Shown piece by piece: positions 16,694 to 24,750 of a stretch of 64,000 nucleotides of DNA; position 1 is the stretch's first letter; every line of letters begins with the position of its first letter. Position numbers and translations under genes: made by a program. The stretch is from Puteibacter caeruleilacunae (GTDB lineage: Bacteria > Bacteroidota > Bacteroidia > Bacteroidales > Prolixibacteraceae): assembly GCA_005217565.1 (NCBI GenBank), contig SJCO01000002.1, positions 575,213 through 639,212 of the forward strand, in the 5' to 3' direction. Below the pieces are notes generated by a model. That model saw only the letters and a program-made list of their open reading frames with translations. It made no database searches and was not told where the DNA came from.

Positions 16694-18070
16694 ATGCATT
16701 TACCATTTGCAGAAAACTATAGAATTAAGATGGTTGAACCCATCAGGAAAAGTACGCGTGAAGAAAGAAAGAGATGGATTAGAGAAGCTCGTTATAACCT
16801 TTTTAACTTAAGAAGTGATCAGGTGTTTGTTGACCTGTTGACCGACAGTGGAACTGGAGCAATGAGCGATCAACAATGGGCTGCAGTTATGACTGGAGAT
16901 GAAAGCTATGCTGGATCTTCATCGTATTTCAATCTGCAAGATTCAATAAAAAGAATCTTAGGATTTGATCATTTCCTGCCAACACACCAAGGAAGAGCAG
17001 CCGAGAATGTACTATTCTCAGCTTTGGTAAAAGATGGTGATATCGTACCTGGAAACTCTCATTTCGATACAACAAAGGGACACATTGAATTCAGACATGC
17101 GAAAGCCATTGACTGTACAATTGATGAAGCTTTTGATACAACTTTGGATCACCCTTTTAAAGGAAATATCGATTTGGTAAAATTGGAAATGGTTCTTTCT
17201 ACTTATCCAAAAGAGCAGATCCCAATGATTATTGTTACAGTAACATGTAACACATCTGGAGGACAGCCTGTATCAATGAAGAACCTCCGTGAAGTATATG
17301 CTTTAGCTCAGAAGTATGGTATTAAAGTAATTTTTGATTCTGCCAGATTTGCTGAGAATGCCTATTTCATAAAAACCCGGGAAGAGGGATACAAAGAAAA
17401 ATCAATCAAGGAGATTGTACGCGAAATGTACAGTTACTCCGATGGCATGACCATGAGCTCCAAAAAGGATGGTATTGTAAATATTGGCGGCTTCATTGCG
17501 TTCAGAGATGAAGAGACTTACAAGAAGTGCACCATGTTTAATATCCTTTTTGAAGGATTTATTACCTATGGAGGTATGGCAGGAAGAGATATGAACGCTT
17601 TGGCTGTTGGTCTGGACGAAGCAACCGAAATGGATTATCTGGAAGCTCGAATCGGCCAGGTGAGACATTTGGGTGAAAAACTCTTATCATATGGAATTCC
17701 AATTCAATATCCTATTGGAGGACATGCGATCTTCGTTGATGCAAAAAAGTTTCTACCACACGTACCAAGAGAGGAATATATCGCACAAACGTTAGCCATA
17801 GAACTATATATTGAGGCTGGTGTTAGAGGAGTTGAGATAGGTACAATTTTAGCAGATCGAGACCCGGATACTCGTGTGAATCGTTATCCTGACCTTGAAT
17901 TAGTAAGACTAGCAATACCACGCAGAACATATACCAACAACCACATGGATTATGTTGCAGCTGGATTAAAAAATGTTTTTGACAGAAGAGATCAAATAAA
18001 GAATGGCTTTAAAATTGTGCGAGAAGCACCAATCTTACGCCACTTTACCGTAGAATTAGATAAGTTGTAG
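16694..18070 (+). CDS. tnaA: Tryptophanase (indole-forming)
   Basis: This PLP enzyme splits tryptophan into indole, pyruvate and ammonia. The start at MHLPFAENYRIKMVEP aligns with E. coli TnaA and gives 458 residues; an in-frame ATG 36 bp upstream is less likely. The PLP lysine lies in MSSKKDG (about 255). It is tryptophanase rather than tyrosine phenol-lyase: the loop reads GVRGVEIGTI, where the lyase has an Arg (Arg381 of the Citrobacter enzyme), and the end reads LRHFT with the tryptophanase His rather than LRFFT. Convergent with an SLC12-like transporter. The long leader suggests regulated expression. Confidence 0.95.
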   Translation: MHLPFAENYRIKMVEPIRKSTREERKRWIREARYNLFNLRSDQVFVDLLTDSGTGAMSDQQWAAVMTGDESYAGSSSYFNLQDSIKRILGFDHFLPTHQGRAAENVLFSALVKDGDIVPGNSHFDTTKGHIEFRHAKAIDCTIDEAFDTTLDHPFKGNIDLVKLEMVLSTYPKEQIPMIIVTVTCNTSGGQPVSMKNLREVYALAQKYGIKVIFDSARFAENAYFIKTREEGYKEKSIKEIVREMYSYSDGMTMSSKKDGIVNIGGFIAFRDEETYKKCTMFNILFEGFITYGGMAGRDMNALAVGLDEATEMDYLEARIGQVRHLGEKLLSYGIPIQYPIGGHAIFVDAKKFLPHVPREEYIAQTLAIELYIEAGVRGVEIGTILADRDPDTRVNRYPDLELVRLAIPRRTYTNNHMDYVAAGLKNVFDRRDQIKNGFKIVREAPILRHFTVELDKL

Positions 18071-18088
18071 TATCTATTGATATTATTT

Positions 18089-18122
18089 GACCCAGTTCAA
18101 CTTTATTGATCTGGGTCTTTTA
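18089..18122. terminator. Bidirectional terminator between tnaA and transporter
   Basis: GACCCAG (18089-18095) pairs with CTGGGTC (18111-18117), followed by TTTTAT on the plus strand. The hairpin overlaps the last codons of the minus-strand transporter. Confidence 0.7.
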
Positions 18123-20337
18123 TATTCTGTGAATTATTCGCATTCACAAAGAGCATGTCCCCCATAGCTTCAAATCCTAGAAAGACCTGATTACCGCTGT
18201 GTTTTATCTGCTCCTCTCTAAATCCAATTATCGTAAGTCCGGCCTTTGATGACTTTTCAACAATCAATTTTTTTACTGGTTTTCCTTCTGTTGTCGCAAT
18301 GATTTCGATATTCGATAAAGTTATAGGAAGTCTGCCTTCCTGAACCAAGTCCTGCAAAACCTTTCGAGTGTTTACAACTTCGTTTTCATCACAAATACTA
18401 AAAATCTTAACAAATCCCTTTTTCCAGTCGGGATGAGAAAGGATTATAAATCCCAATAAAATCATAAGGTTCGCATTCAAAATATCGATATGCCTAATCC
18501 AAATATGAATTCCATTCTTAAATGAAGTATGCTTATTGGCATCAGAGAACACACAGATATCATAATTCCCAGCTTGTGTCAAACTAATGTTATCCAGCAA
18601 GCTATCCAAAGCATCTCCTTCATCTCTTCTGTATTCAAAAATTATCATGTTGTTTTGCATACCACTAATACTTGGACTTTGAATAGCCTGAGCAATAGCA
18701 GAGGTATAAGATGGAGAGATCATACAATCTACATATAAACTACTTTCCTGATCATGATGCTCATCAATCATATCATTAACAATCTTTACAGCCTTCATTC
18801 GATTTGCTCTTGAGTAGTACCCCTTAAGAAAATGAAAATACGTGCCAAAACCGTGCTTATAGGATATCCACTTCATCAAACTAAATATCTTCTCATGCTT
18901 AAATGAATTAGAAGAGATACATATTGCAGAAGGTCTCCATTCTTCATCATCTGGGTGATGAATTCTATTCTTTTGAAGATAAAGCTGAATTCTTCGACTT
19001 AACTGATATAAAGCACCTACAAAAATCTTCTGCAATCCACCTCGTTCTTTATGGACAGCGTTAATATAAAGGTAGGTGAGTGTAATAATAACACAAGCCA
19101 ATATTGAATAAAATGCATTGATTTTGAACATCGCCCAGACAGACAACAATAGCCCTGTTAAAGAAATCATCCAATGCGATTTAAACTGTGGTCGGTAAGA
19201 TGGTGATGCGCCAAAATGGTTAAGAAATGATATTAAACAAAGTGATCCATACGTAATCATGAAGAACATAGAGATAATCTGAGCAACAAAATTCACTTCA
19301 CCTATCATTACAAATATAAGGGCAATGGCCAAAGTCACAAAAGTTGCATTAAAAGGCTCATTCATATCTCCTTTTCCTTTAGCCAACCATCTATTTAGCC
19401 TAACAATAGGCAGACTGTTATCAATAGCCAAAGCCTGTAAGGTACGTGGAGCTACCAATACAGATCCAATCGCAGAAGAAATAGTCGAAGCTCCCAATCC
19501 CAAAGGAATAATAACTGCACCTAGTATAGCCACATTAGCCATAGCCAATTGATTGGAAGTCATATCTTCAGGTGTAGACGAGATAGAGAACTTATAAATA
19601 ATAAAGATATACATTAGCATACCTATAATGGTTCCCCATATGGTTCCTCGTGGAATTGATTTTTTCGGATCCTTAAGATCTCCACTTAATCCCACACCTG
19701 CGGTCATTCCAGTAAATGCAGGAAAACATATGGCAAACCAGATGAAAAATTGATTTTTATTCGAAAAGACAAAGTTCGGATTTGCCTCTCCTGCAGGTAA
19801 ATTACTATCTCCGAAAAAGAACAGTGCCAATGATAAGAATAATATGGCAACAACAAAGTACAATGTTTTAATACCTAAGTCAGAACCTTTTTTCAGGATA
19901 GTTACTCCCAGCGCAATTAAGGCAGGCACGCTTATCACCTGACGTGGCAATACAAAATTAAATTTAGCAAGAAACCAGTAAAAAAAAGGTTCGAAGGCTT
20001 CGGTAAAGGCAATCACATAAAATGCGACACTGATAGCTTGCGAAAAATACAATGCAATACCAATGGTTGCTCCAATATTTAATCCAAAAGATCTTGAGAT
20101 AATAAAATACTCTCCACCTCCCTCAACGCGAGTATTTGTAGCAATTTCAGATATCGCCAAGGCAGTAGGTATTGTTATTAAATGCCCTAGAATAATGATT
20201 CCTAAGGCCCCATAAAAACCCAAATTACCAACTGCCATACCAAAACGAAGGAAAAGGATTGCTCCTAATATCGTTGAAATGGCGGTAAAAAATACCGGAG
20301 CAGTATTGAATCCTAGATTAGATTTTTGGTTTTTCAT
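18103..20337 (-). CDS. SLC12-like APC-superfamily transporter
   Basis: The 744-residue membrane protein has about 12 hydrophobic helices in the first 430 residues, opening with the APC/CCC signature TISTILGAILFLRFGMAVGN. It also has EIATNTRVEGGGEYFIISRSFG, characteristic of cation-chloride cotransporter (SLC12) relatives. A 300-residue cytoplasmic C-terminus follows, including an SLC12-like regulatory region that ends in a Rossmann-like part (IEIIATTEGKPVKKLIVEKS). Bacterial members are annotated as amino-acid permeases or Na-K-Cl cotransporters; the substrate is not readable. It is convergent with tnaA, so tryptophan import is possible but only a guess. Confidence 0.82.
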   Translation of the reverse strand: MKNQKSNLGFNTAPVFFTAISTILGAILFLRFGMAVGNLGFYGALGIIILGHLITIPTALAISEIATNTRVEGGGEYFIISRSFGLNIGATIGIALYFSQAISVAFYVIAFTEAFEPFFYWFLAKFNFVLPRQVISVPALIALGVTILKKGSDLGIKTLYFVVAILFLSLALFFFGDSNLPAGEANPNFVFSNKNQFFIWFAICFPAFTGMTAGVGLSGDLKDPKKSIPRGTIWGTIIGMLMYIFIIYKFSISSTPEDMTSNQLAMANVAILGAVIIPLGLGASTISSAIGSVLVAPRTLQALAIDNSLPIVRLNRWLAKGKGDMNEPFNATFVTLAIALIFVMIGEVNFVAQIISMFFMITYGSLCLISFLNHFGASPSYRPQFKSHWMISLTGLLLSVWAMFKINAFYSILACVIITLTYLYINAVHKERGGLQKIFVGALYQLSRRIQLYLQKNRIHHPDDEEWRPSAICISSNSFKHEKIFSLMKWISYKHGFGTYFHFLKGYYSRANRMKAVKIVNDMIDEHHDQESSLYVDCMISPSYTSAIAQAIQSPSISGMQNNMIIFEYRRDEGDALDSLLDNISLTQAGNYDICVFSDANKHTSFKNGIHIWIRHIDILNANLMILLGFIILSHPDWKKGFVKIFSICDENEVVNTRKVLQDLVQEGRLPITLSNIEIIATTEGKPVKKLIVEKSSKAGLTIIGFREEQIKHSGNQVFLGFEAMGDMLFVNANNSQNIKDPDQ

Positions 20338-20588
20338 AAATCCTTACTTTATCGTATTACATTTCTGATGCCTCACCATGAATCAACCTCTTCTAAAAAT
20401 AGGCATTTTTCCTTTTGTTAAATAATAATTTGAAATAATTCGATGACTACAACTGTAACATGCCGATCAATAACGAAACCAAAGTGGAAACATAGAAGGC
20501 AAAATATCTGAAAATGTGTATCAGTTATATTGCACACTATTACTGGTCCTATCAGTCACAGAACCATCCTCCATTTTCAGTTATCTAT

Positions 20589-20617
20589 TTGATATATCAA
20601 TTATTAATGTATTTTTG
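20589..20617 (+). promoter_or_regulatory. Promoter of orphan histidine kinase
   Basis: TTG (20589-20591) and TATTTTTG (20610-20617, exact TAnnTTTG) are 18 bp apart, inside the known range for Bacteroidota. Initiation is expected near 20624, leaving a very short leader. The rest of the 20338-20588 gap shows nothing clear. Confidence 0.55.
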
Positions 20618-20640
20618 CGAAGGACTAAAATGTGAGAAAG

Positions 20641-21591
20641 ATGCGCTATTCATTTCCTTATCGAATATCCGCAGTGTATGTGGTGGCAGGTTTTTTATGG
20701 ATCTTATTTTCTGATAAAGCGATTCACTTAATCGCTTCAGATCAGGAAGTATTAACTCAATTGCAAACCTACAAAGGATGGTTCTTTATTCTTATAACCG
20801 GTATTATCCTATTCTTTTACACTTTACGTGAATTCAGGCAACGAGACAGACTTACCAATGAACTCATTGATGCAAAAAACAGAGCAGTAGAGGCAGATCA
20901 GTTAAAAACTGCATTTCTTGCCAATATGAGTCATGAAATAAGAACTCCAATGAATAGTATTTTGGGATTTGCTGACCTTATTACTCAAGAAGGATATAGT
21001 GAGGAGGAAAAAGATAGATTTAAAGATATCATCAATGAAAAGGGAAATGAACTACTTCATTTGATCAACGATATTATTGATATTGCACAAATACAGGAGG
21101 GACAGGTAAAAATTAATCCAGTAGCAATTAATATCACTGACCTAATCAATGAGGTGTATAATAGTTTTAAGAAACATCCATTAGTAAAAGGGAAACCACA
21201 TATTCTATTTTCCAAACACATTCCCCACTACAAAGAAAGCCTTTTTGTCACTGCTGATGCTTATCGTTTAAAACAGGTTTTCCATAATCTCTTATCAAAT
21301 GCATTTAAGTATAGCGATGAAGGAGAAGTGAAATTTGGCTTTAAGCAAGATCACAACCAGATATGCTTTTTTGTCAAAGATACAGGAATAGGTATCCCAA
21401 TAAATATTCAACATTTAATTTTTGAGCGCTTCAATCAGAAAAAATATTTACATGGTAAACCTGAAGGAGGTACCGGATTAGGGTTGCCGATCAGTAAAAG
21501 TATTGTCGAATTGATGGGAGGAGAATTAAAATTTACCACTGAAGAAGGCCATGGGAGCGAGTTTTTCTTTTGCATGCCACTTCATCAATAA
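20641..21591 (+). CDS. Small membrane histidine kinase
   Basis: About 316 residues from the ATG; a GTG three codons upstream is also possible. Two transmembrane helices (about 10-25 and 50-70) enclose a very short periplasmic loop. Next come HisKA (LANMSHEIRTPMNSILGFAD, phospho-His about 104) and HATPase (KDTGIGIP, GGTGLGLPIS). There is no extracellular sensor domain, PAS or receiver. The kinase core resembles that of the larger kinase at 12857-14956, so the two may be paralogues. No response regulator is adjacent. Signal and output are unknown. Confidence 0.88.
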   Translation: MRYSFPYRISAVYVVAGFLWILFSDKAIHLIASDQEVLTQLQTYKGWFFILITGIILFFYTLREFRQRDRLTNELIDAKNRAVEADQLKTAFLANMSHEIRTPMNSILGFADLITQEGYSEEEKDRFKDIINEKGNELLHLINDIIDIAQIQEGQVKINPVAINITDLINEVYNSFKKHPLVKGKPHILFSKHIPHYKESLFVTADAYRLKQVFHNLLSNAFKYSDEGEVKFGFKQDHNQICFFVKDTGIGIPINIQHLIFERFNQKKYLHGKPEGGTGLGLPISKSIVELMGGELKFTTEEGHGSEFFFCMPLHQ

Positions 21592-21731
21592 AGAAATTTA
21601 AATTTTTATTTCATCACTTTCAGGCAGTTATAAAATACTCAAAAAAAATCACGCAAAAATAGTTGCACAGTAAATTCAGATGCCCTACATTTGCCACCGC
21701 TAAAGAGATAAACAAACGCTCTTAACGTACT

Positions 21732-21816
21732 GGAGAGATGGCAGAGTGGTCGAATGCGGTGGTCTTGAAAACCATTGTACCGCGAGGTACCGGGGGTTCG
21801 AATCCCTCTCTCTCCG
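21732..21816 (+). tRNA. tRNA-Ser (anticodon TGA)
   Basis: The acceptor stem GGAGAGA pairs perfectly with TCTCTCC, followed by discriminator G. The anticodon loop is CTTGAAA with TGA. A long variable arm typical of serine tRNA (TTGTACCGCGAGGTACCG region) and the T loop TTCGAAT are present. CCA is not encoded. It reads UCN codons, mainly UCA. Confidence 0.96.
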
Positions 21817-21822
21817 CAGACC

Positions 21823-21853
21823 AAAAGGTGGTTCAAACGAACCACCTTTTTTT
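21823..21853 (+). terminator. Terminator after tRNA-Ser
   Basis: A perfect 12-bp stem (21823-21834 with 21839-21850) with a 4-nt loop and a T run sits 6 bp after the tRNA. Confidence 0.9.
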
Positions 21854-21861
21854 AACGGTAT

Positions 21862-21934
21862 ACGGGTGTAGCTCAGTTGGTAGAGCACTGGTCTCCAAAA
21901 CCAGGTGTCGGGCGTTCGAGTCGCTCCTCCCGTG
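21862..21934 (+). tRNA. tRNA-Trp (anticodon CCA)
   Basis: The 73-nt cloverleaf has D arm GCTC/GAGC, anticodon stem CTGGT/ACCAG with loop CTCCAAA (CCA), and T loop TTCGAGT. The acceptor stem ACGGGTG/CTCCCGT pairs except for a U-U opposition at position 6-67. Discriminator is G, as expected for Trp. CCA is not encoded. Confidence 0.93.
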
Positions 21935-21935
21935 C

Positions 21936-21968
21936 AAAAGCTGCTCAATCGAGCAGCTTTTCTTTTTT
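21936..21968 (+). terminator. Terminator after tRNA-Trp
   Basis: A perfect 11-bp stem (21936-21946 with 21951-21961), a 4-nt loop and a tail of T. The -33 TTG of the next gene lies at its edge. Confidence 0.9.
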
Positions 21969-22001
21969 GTGGCTAATTTGAATCAAAAATCATTAGCTTT
22001 G
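21967..22001 (+). promoter_or_regulatory. Promoter of lutA-like gene
   Basis: TAGCTTTG (21994-22001) matches TAnnTTTG exactly; TTG at 21967-21969 is 24 bp upstream, one base beyond the usual range. Start codon is 23 bp after the box. Confidence 0.5.
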
Positions 22002-22024
22002 TACCTCATTTAAATCTTTCAAAA

Positions 22025-22750
22025 ATGACAATTGACCTTTTTATCCCATGTTTCATTGACCAGATGTATCCCCAGACAGGTTTTAACGTCGTTAAACTAC
22101 TTGAACGATGTGGATGTACCGTAAACTATAATCCTGAACAGACATGCTGCGGACAGCCTTCATTTAATAGTGGATACTGGAAAGAGACAAAGACGTTGGC
22201 AACCAAATTCATGAAAGATTTTCCAAACGATCGTTACATCGTTTCTCCGTCAGCATCATGTACTGGTTTTATCAAAAACTATTACCCTAAGTTATTTAAC
22301 GAAGGAGACGCAGCTTTTGATGAATACCAACGCCTCAATCGTAATTTGTTTGAACTAACAGATTTCCTGGTAAACGTGTTAAAGGTAACCGACTTTGGGG
22401 CAACCTTTGAAGGCAAAGTAACCTATCATGATGCATGTTCTGCACTTCGAGAGTATGGAATCAAAAGAGAGCCAAGGGAACTACTTAGTAATGTAAAAGG
22501 TCTTGAGTTGATTGAAATGAGAGACACAGACACTTGCTGTGGATTTGGAGGAACCTTCTCTGCAAAACACACTGCAGTCTCTTCTTCAATGACAGAACAA
22601 AAAATACAGAATGCCCTGGATACAGGTGCAGAATATATCATCTCTACCGAATCATCGTGTTTGATGAATTTAGAGAGCTATATAATCAAAAATAAGATTC
22701 CACTTAAGCCAATTCATATTGCTGATATTTTAGCCTCTGGCTGGGAATAA
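22025..22750 (+). CDS. LutA/YkgE-type Fe-S protein with two CCG domains
   Basis: The 241-residue protein is the cysteine-rich CCG type, with CCGQPSFNSGY in the first half and HDACSALREYG...CCGFGGTFS...ESSCLMN in the second. This matches LutA of the LutABC lactate-oxidation complex and the CCG subunit of heterodisulfide reductase-like enzymes. These subunits bind unusual iron-sulfur clusters and pass electrons. LutB and LutC, which normally sit next to it, are absent here; the gene is alone behind a tRNA and its own promoter. An electron-transfer role is likely; the substrate pathway is uncertain. Confidence 0.85.
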   Translation: MTIDLFIPCFIDQMYPQTGFNVVKLLERCGCTVNYNPEQTCCGQPSFNSGYWKETKTLATKFMKDFPNDRYIVSPSASCTGFIKNYYPKLFNEGDAAFDEYQRLNRNLFELTDFLVNVLKVTDFGATFEGKVTYHDACSALREYGIKREPRELLSNVKGLELIEMRDTDTCCGFGGTFSAKHTAVSSSMTEQKIQNALDTGAEYIISTESSCLMNLESYIIKNKIPLKPIHIADILASGWE

Positions 22751-22757
22751 AAGATAC

Positions 22758-22796
22758 AAAAAAGGAGAAGCCTATTATTAGACTTCTCCTTTTTTT
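22758..22796. terminator. Bidirectional terminator
   Basis: A 13-bp stem (22758-22770 with 22783-22795) with runs of A and T at the two ends lies between the convergent lutA-like and ABC-exporter genes. Confidence 0.85.
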
Positions 22797-22819
22797 ATGC
22801 TTATAAGATTTATCAACTA

Positions 22820-24640
22820 TTAGAATACCTGCATTTGATGCAGCTTACTATATACTCCATCCTTCTCTAACAATTGAGTATGTGTTCCATTCTCAACAAT
22901 CTCTCCCTCATTGAATACATAAATCATATCTGCATTTCTGATCGTCGATAGGCGGTGAGCAATCACGATAGAAGTTCTGTCTTTCATTAGATTCTCCAAA
23001 GCCTCTTGTACCAACTTTTCTGATTCTGTATCCAAAGCTGATGTTGCTTCATCCAGAATCAAGATAGGAGGATTCTTCAAAATAGCTCGAGCAATAGAAA
23101 TACGTTGACGCTGTCCACCTGACAACTTACTTCCTCTATCTCCTATGTTGGTTTGATATCCTTCTTCTGTAGCAGATATAAAGTCGTGTGCATTGGCGAT
23201 TTTAGCAGCTTCCTGTACTTGTTCAAGCGTTGCATTCTCTACACCAAAGGCAATATTATTAAAGAATGTATCATTAAACAGAATCGACTCCTGGTTTACG
23301 TTCCCCATCAAGCCTCGAAGATCCATCATTCTACAATCTTTGATATCCTTTCCATCGATTTTGATACTACCTTTATTCACATCGTAGAAACGAGGTAACA
23401 GATCAACAAAGGTAGTCTTACCAGATCCCGACTGTCCGACCAATGCAACCATCTTACCCTTTGGAATCTCTACGTTGATATTTCGTAACACCTCATCCTT
23501 ATCGTAAGCAAAAGATACATTGTCGTACACAATGCCTTGGGAAAAATCACCCATTTCCTTAGGATTCTCTTTATCCTGTATTGTAGACTCAGCCAATAAG
23601 ATTGCATCGATACGATGCATTGCAGCCATCCCCTTTTGAATACTGTAGAACGCATTCGTAAACTGCTTGGCTGGATTGATAATACCATAGAATACAACAA
23701 GGAAAGTAATAAAGTCGGATGCACCTAAAGTACTTTCATTACTCAAGATTAAACGTCCACCATACCATAATACAACAACGATTACGATGGTACCCAGCAA
23801 CTCACTCATTGGATGAGCAAGAACACGACGTCGCATCAGGCTGTTCATTATTCGGCGGTACTCATTATTCTCTCCATCATAGCGATAATTCATCTTTTCT
23901 TCGGCATTAAAAGCCTTTATCACACGAAGTCCTGATAATGTTTCTTCGATGGTAGACAACAACTCCCCCATCTTATCCTGTCCTTTTCTCGATGTCTTTT
24001 TTAGCGTTTTACCAACACTTCCGATGATATAACCAGCAACAGGAAGCATGATAAAAACAAATAACGTCATGTGTGGACTTAGAATTAGCATACCCGTTAG
24101 TGAAGCAATGATAAGCACAGGATTCTTAAGAAACATATCCAAAGAAGTCATCACAGAATTCTCCACCTCCTGTACGTCTCCAGTAGTACGGGCTATAATA
24201 TCCCCTTTACGTTCTTCTGTAAAGAAACCGATAGGTAGCTGTACTATTTTATTATAAAGCAGCTTACGAATATCGCGTACAACACCATTTCTGATGCCAA
24301 CACTATGATAAGATGCCAAATAGGTAAAACCAACCTTTAACAATACAGTCAAAATCAAGATACCGCACACAAACAAAAGCGCCATGTCGGCTCCCGTTGA
24401 TGCCTTCACTTTTGACACATAGAAAAAGATATTATTGAAGATTGCGTCTTTTGAAAGGGCAAATGGTACTCTCTCGATTACCGCTGGTTCTAATCCGAAT
24501 AAAACATCAAGAATCGGCTTCATCATTAAAAATGAGAAAACACCGAATATGGCTCCTAATGTATTGAAAAGAAAATTGAGAATTAAATCCTTCCTATATG
24601 GAGGGATAAATCTCTTCATGAGTTTTAAAAATTCCTTCAT
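22820..24640 (-). CDS. ABC exporter, MsbA-like (fused permease-ATPase)
   Basis: The 606-residue half-transporter has an N-terminal membrane domain of about six helices (20-320) and a C-terminal ATPase. Walker A ALVGQSGSGKTTF, signature LSGGQRQR, Walker B PPILILDEATSALD and the H-loop IVIAHRLSTI are all intact. Such proteins act as homodimers; in this group lipid A flipping (MsbA) or multidrug export are the usual roles. The Bacteroidota position next to purB does not decide between them. It has a terminator on each side, so it is probably monocistronic. Confidence 0.9.
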   Translation of the reverse strand: MKEFLKLMKRFIPPYRKDLILNFLFNTLGAIFGVFSFLMMKPILDVLFGLEPAVIERVPFALSKDAIFNNIFFYVSKVKASTGADMALLFVCGILILTVLLKVGFTYLASYHSVGIRNGVVRDIRKLLYNKIVQLPIGFFTEERKGDIIARTTGDVQEVENSVMTSLDMFLKNPVLIIASLTGMLILSPHMTLFVFIMLPVAGYIIGSVGKTLKKTSRKGQDKMGELLSTIEETLSGLRVIKAFNAEEKMNYRYDGENNEYRRIMNSLMRRRVLAHPMSELLGTIVIVVVLWYGGRLILSNESTLGASDFITFLVVFYGIINPAKQFTNAFYSIQKGMAAMHRIDAILLAESTIQDKENPKEMGDFSQGIVYDNVSFAYDKDEVLRNINVEIPKGKMVALVGQSGSGKTTFVDLLPRFYDVNKGSIKIDGKDIKDCRMMDLRGLMGNVNQESILFNDTFFNNIAFGVENATLEQVQEAAKIANAHDFISATEEGYQTNIGDRGSKLSGGQRQRISIARAILKNPPILILDEATSALDTESEKLVQEALENLMKDRTSIVIAHRLSTIRNADMIYVFNEGEIVENGTHTQLLEKDGVYSKLHQMQVF

Positions 24641-24654
24641 GCTATTATTTCGAT

Positions 24655-24697
24655 CATAAAAATTAGGCTGTAAAAGTAAAACCCTTACAGCCTAATT
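24655..24697 (-). terminator. Terminator of purB
   Basis: A perfect 13-bp stem (24661-24673 with 24685-24697) around an 11-nt loop is followed on the minus strand by TTTTTA. It separates purB from the ABC exporter downstream. Confidence 0.8.
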
Positions 24698-24750
24698 GCA
24701 AAATTTTAAACTATTTTAACCAGAAGTTAAAATTTATAGCGTTTATAATT

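Noticed and set aside
16694..18070. Tyrosine phenol-lyase as an alternative for the PLP lyase
   Set aside because: The Arg specific to tyrosine phenol-lyase is Ile here (GVRGVEIG) and the C-terminus is LRHFT, both tryptophanase features.
21639..21948. Two minus-strand ORFs across the tRNA genes
   Set aside because: They are the antisense of tRNA-Ser and tRNA-Trp (the GIRTPGT-type artefact), not proteins.
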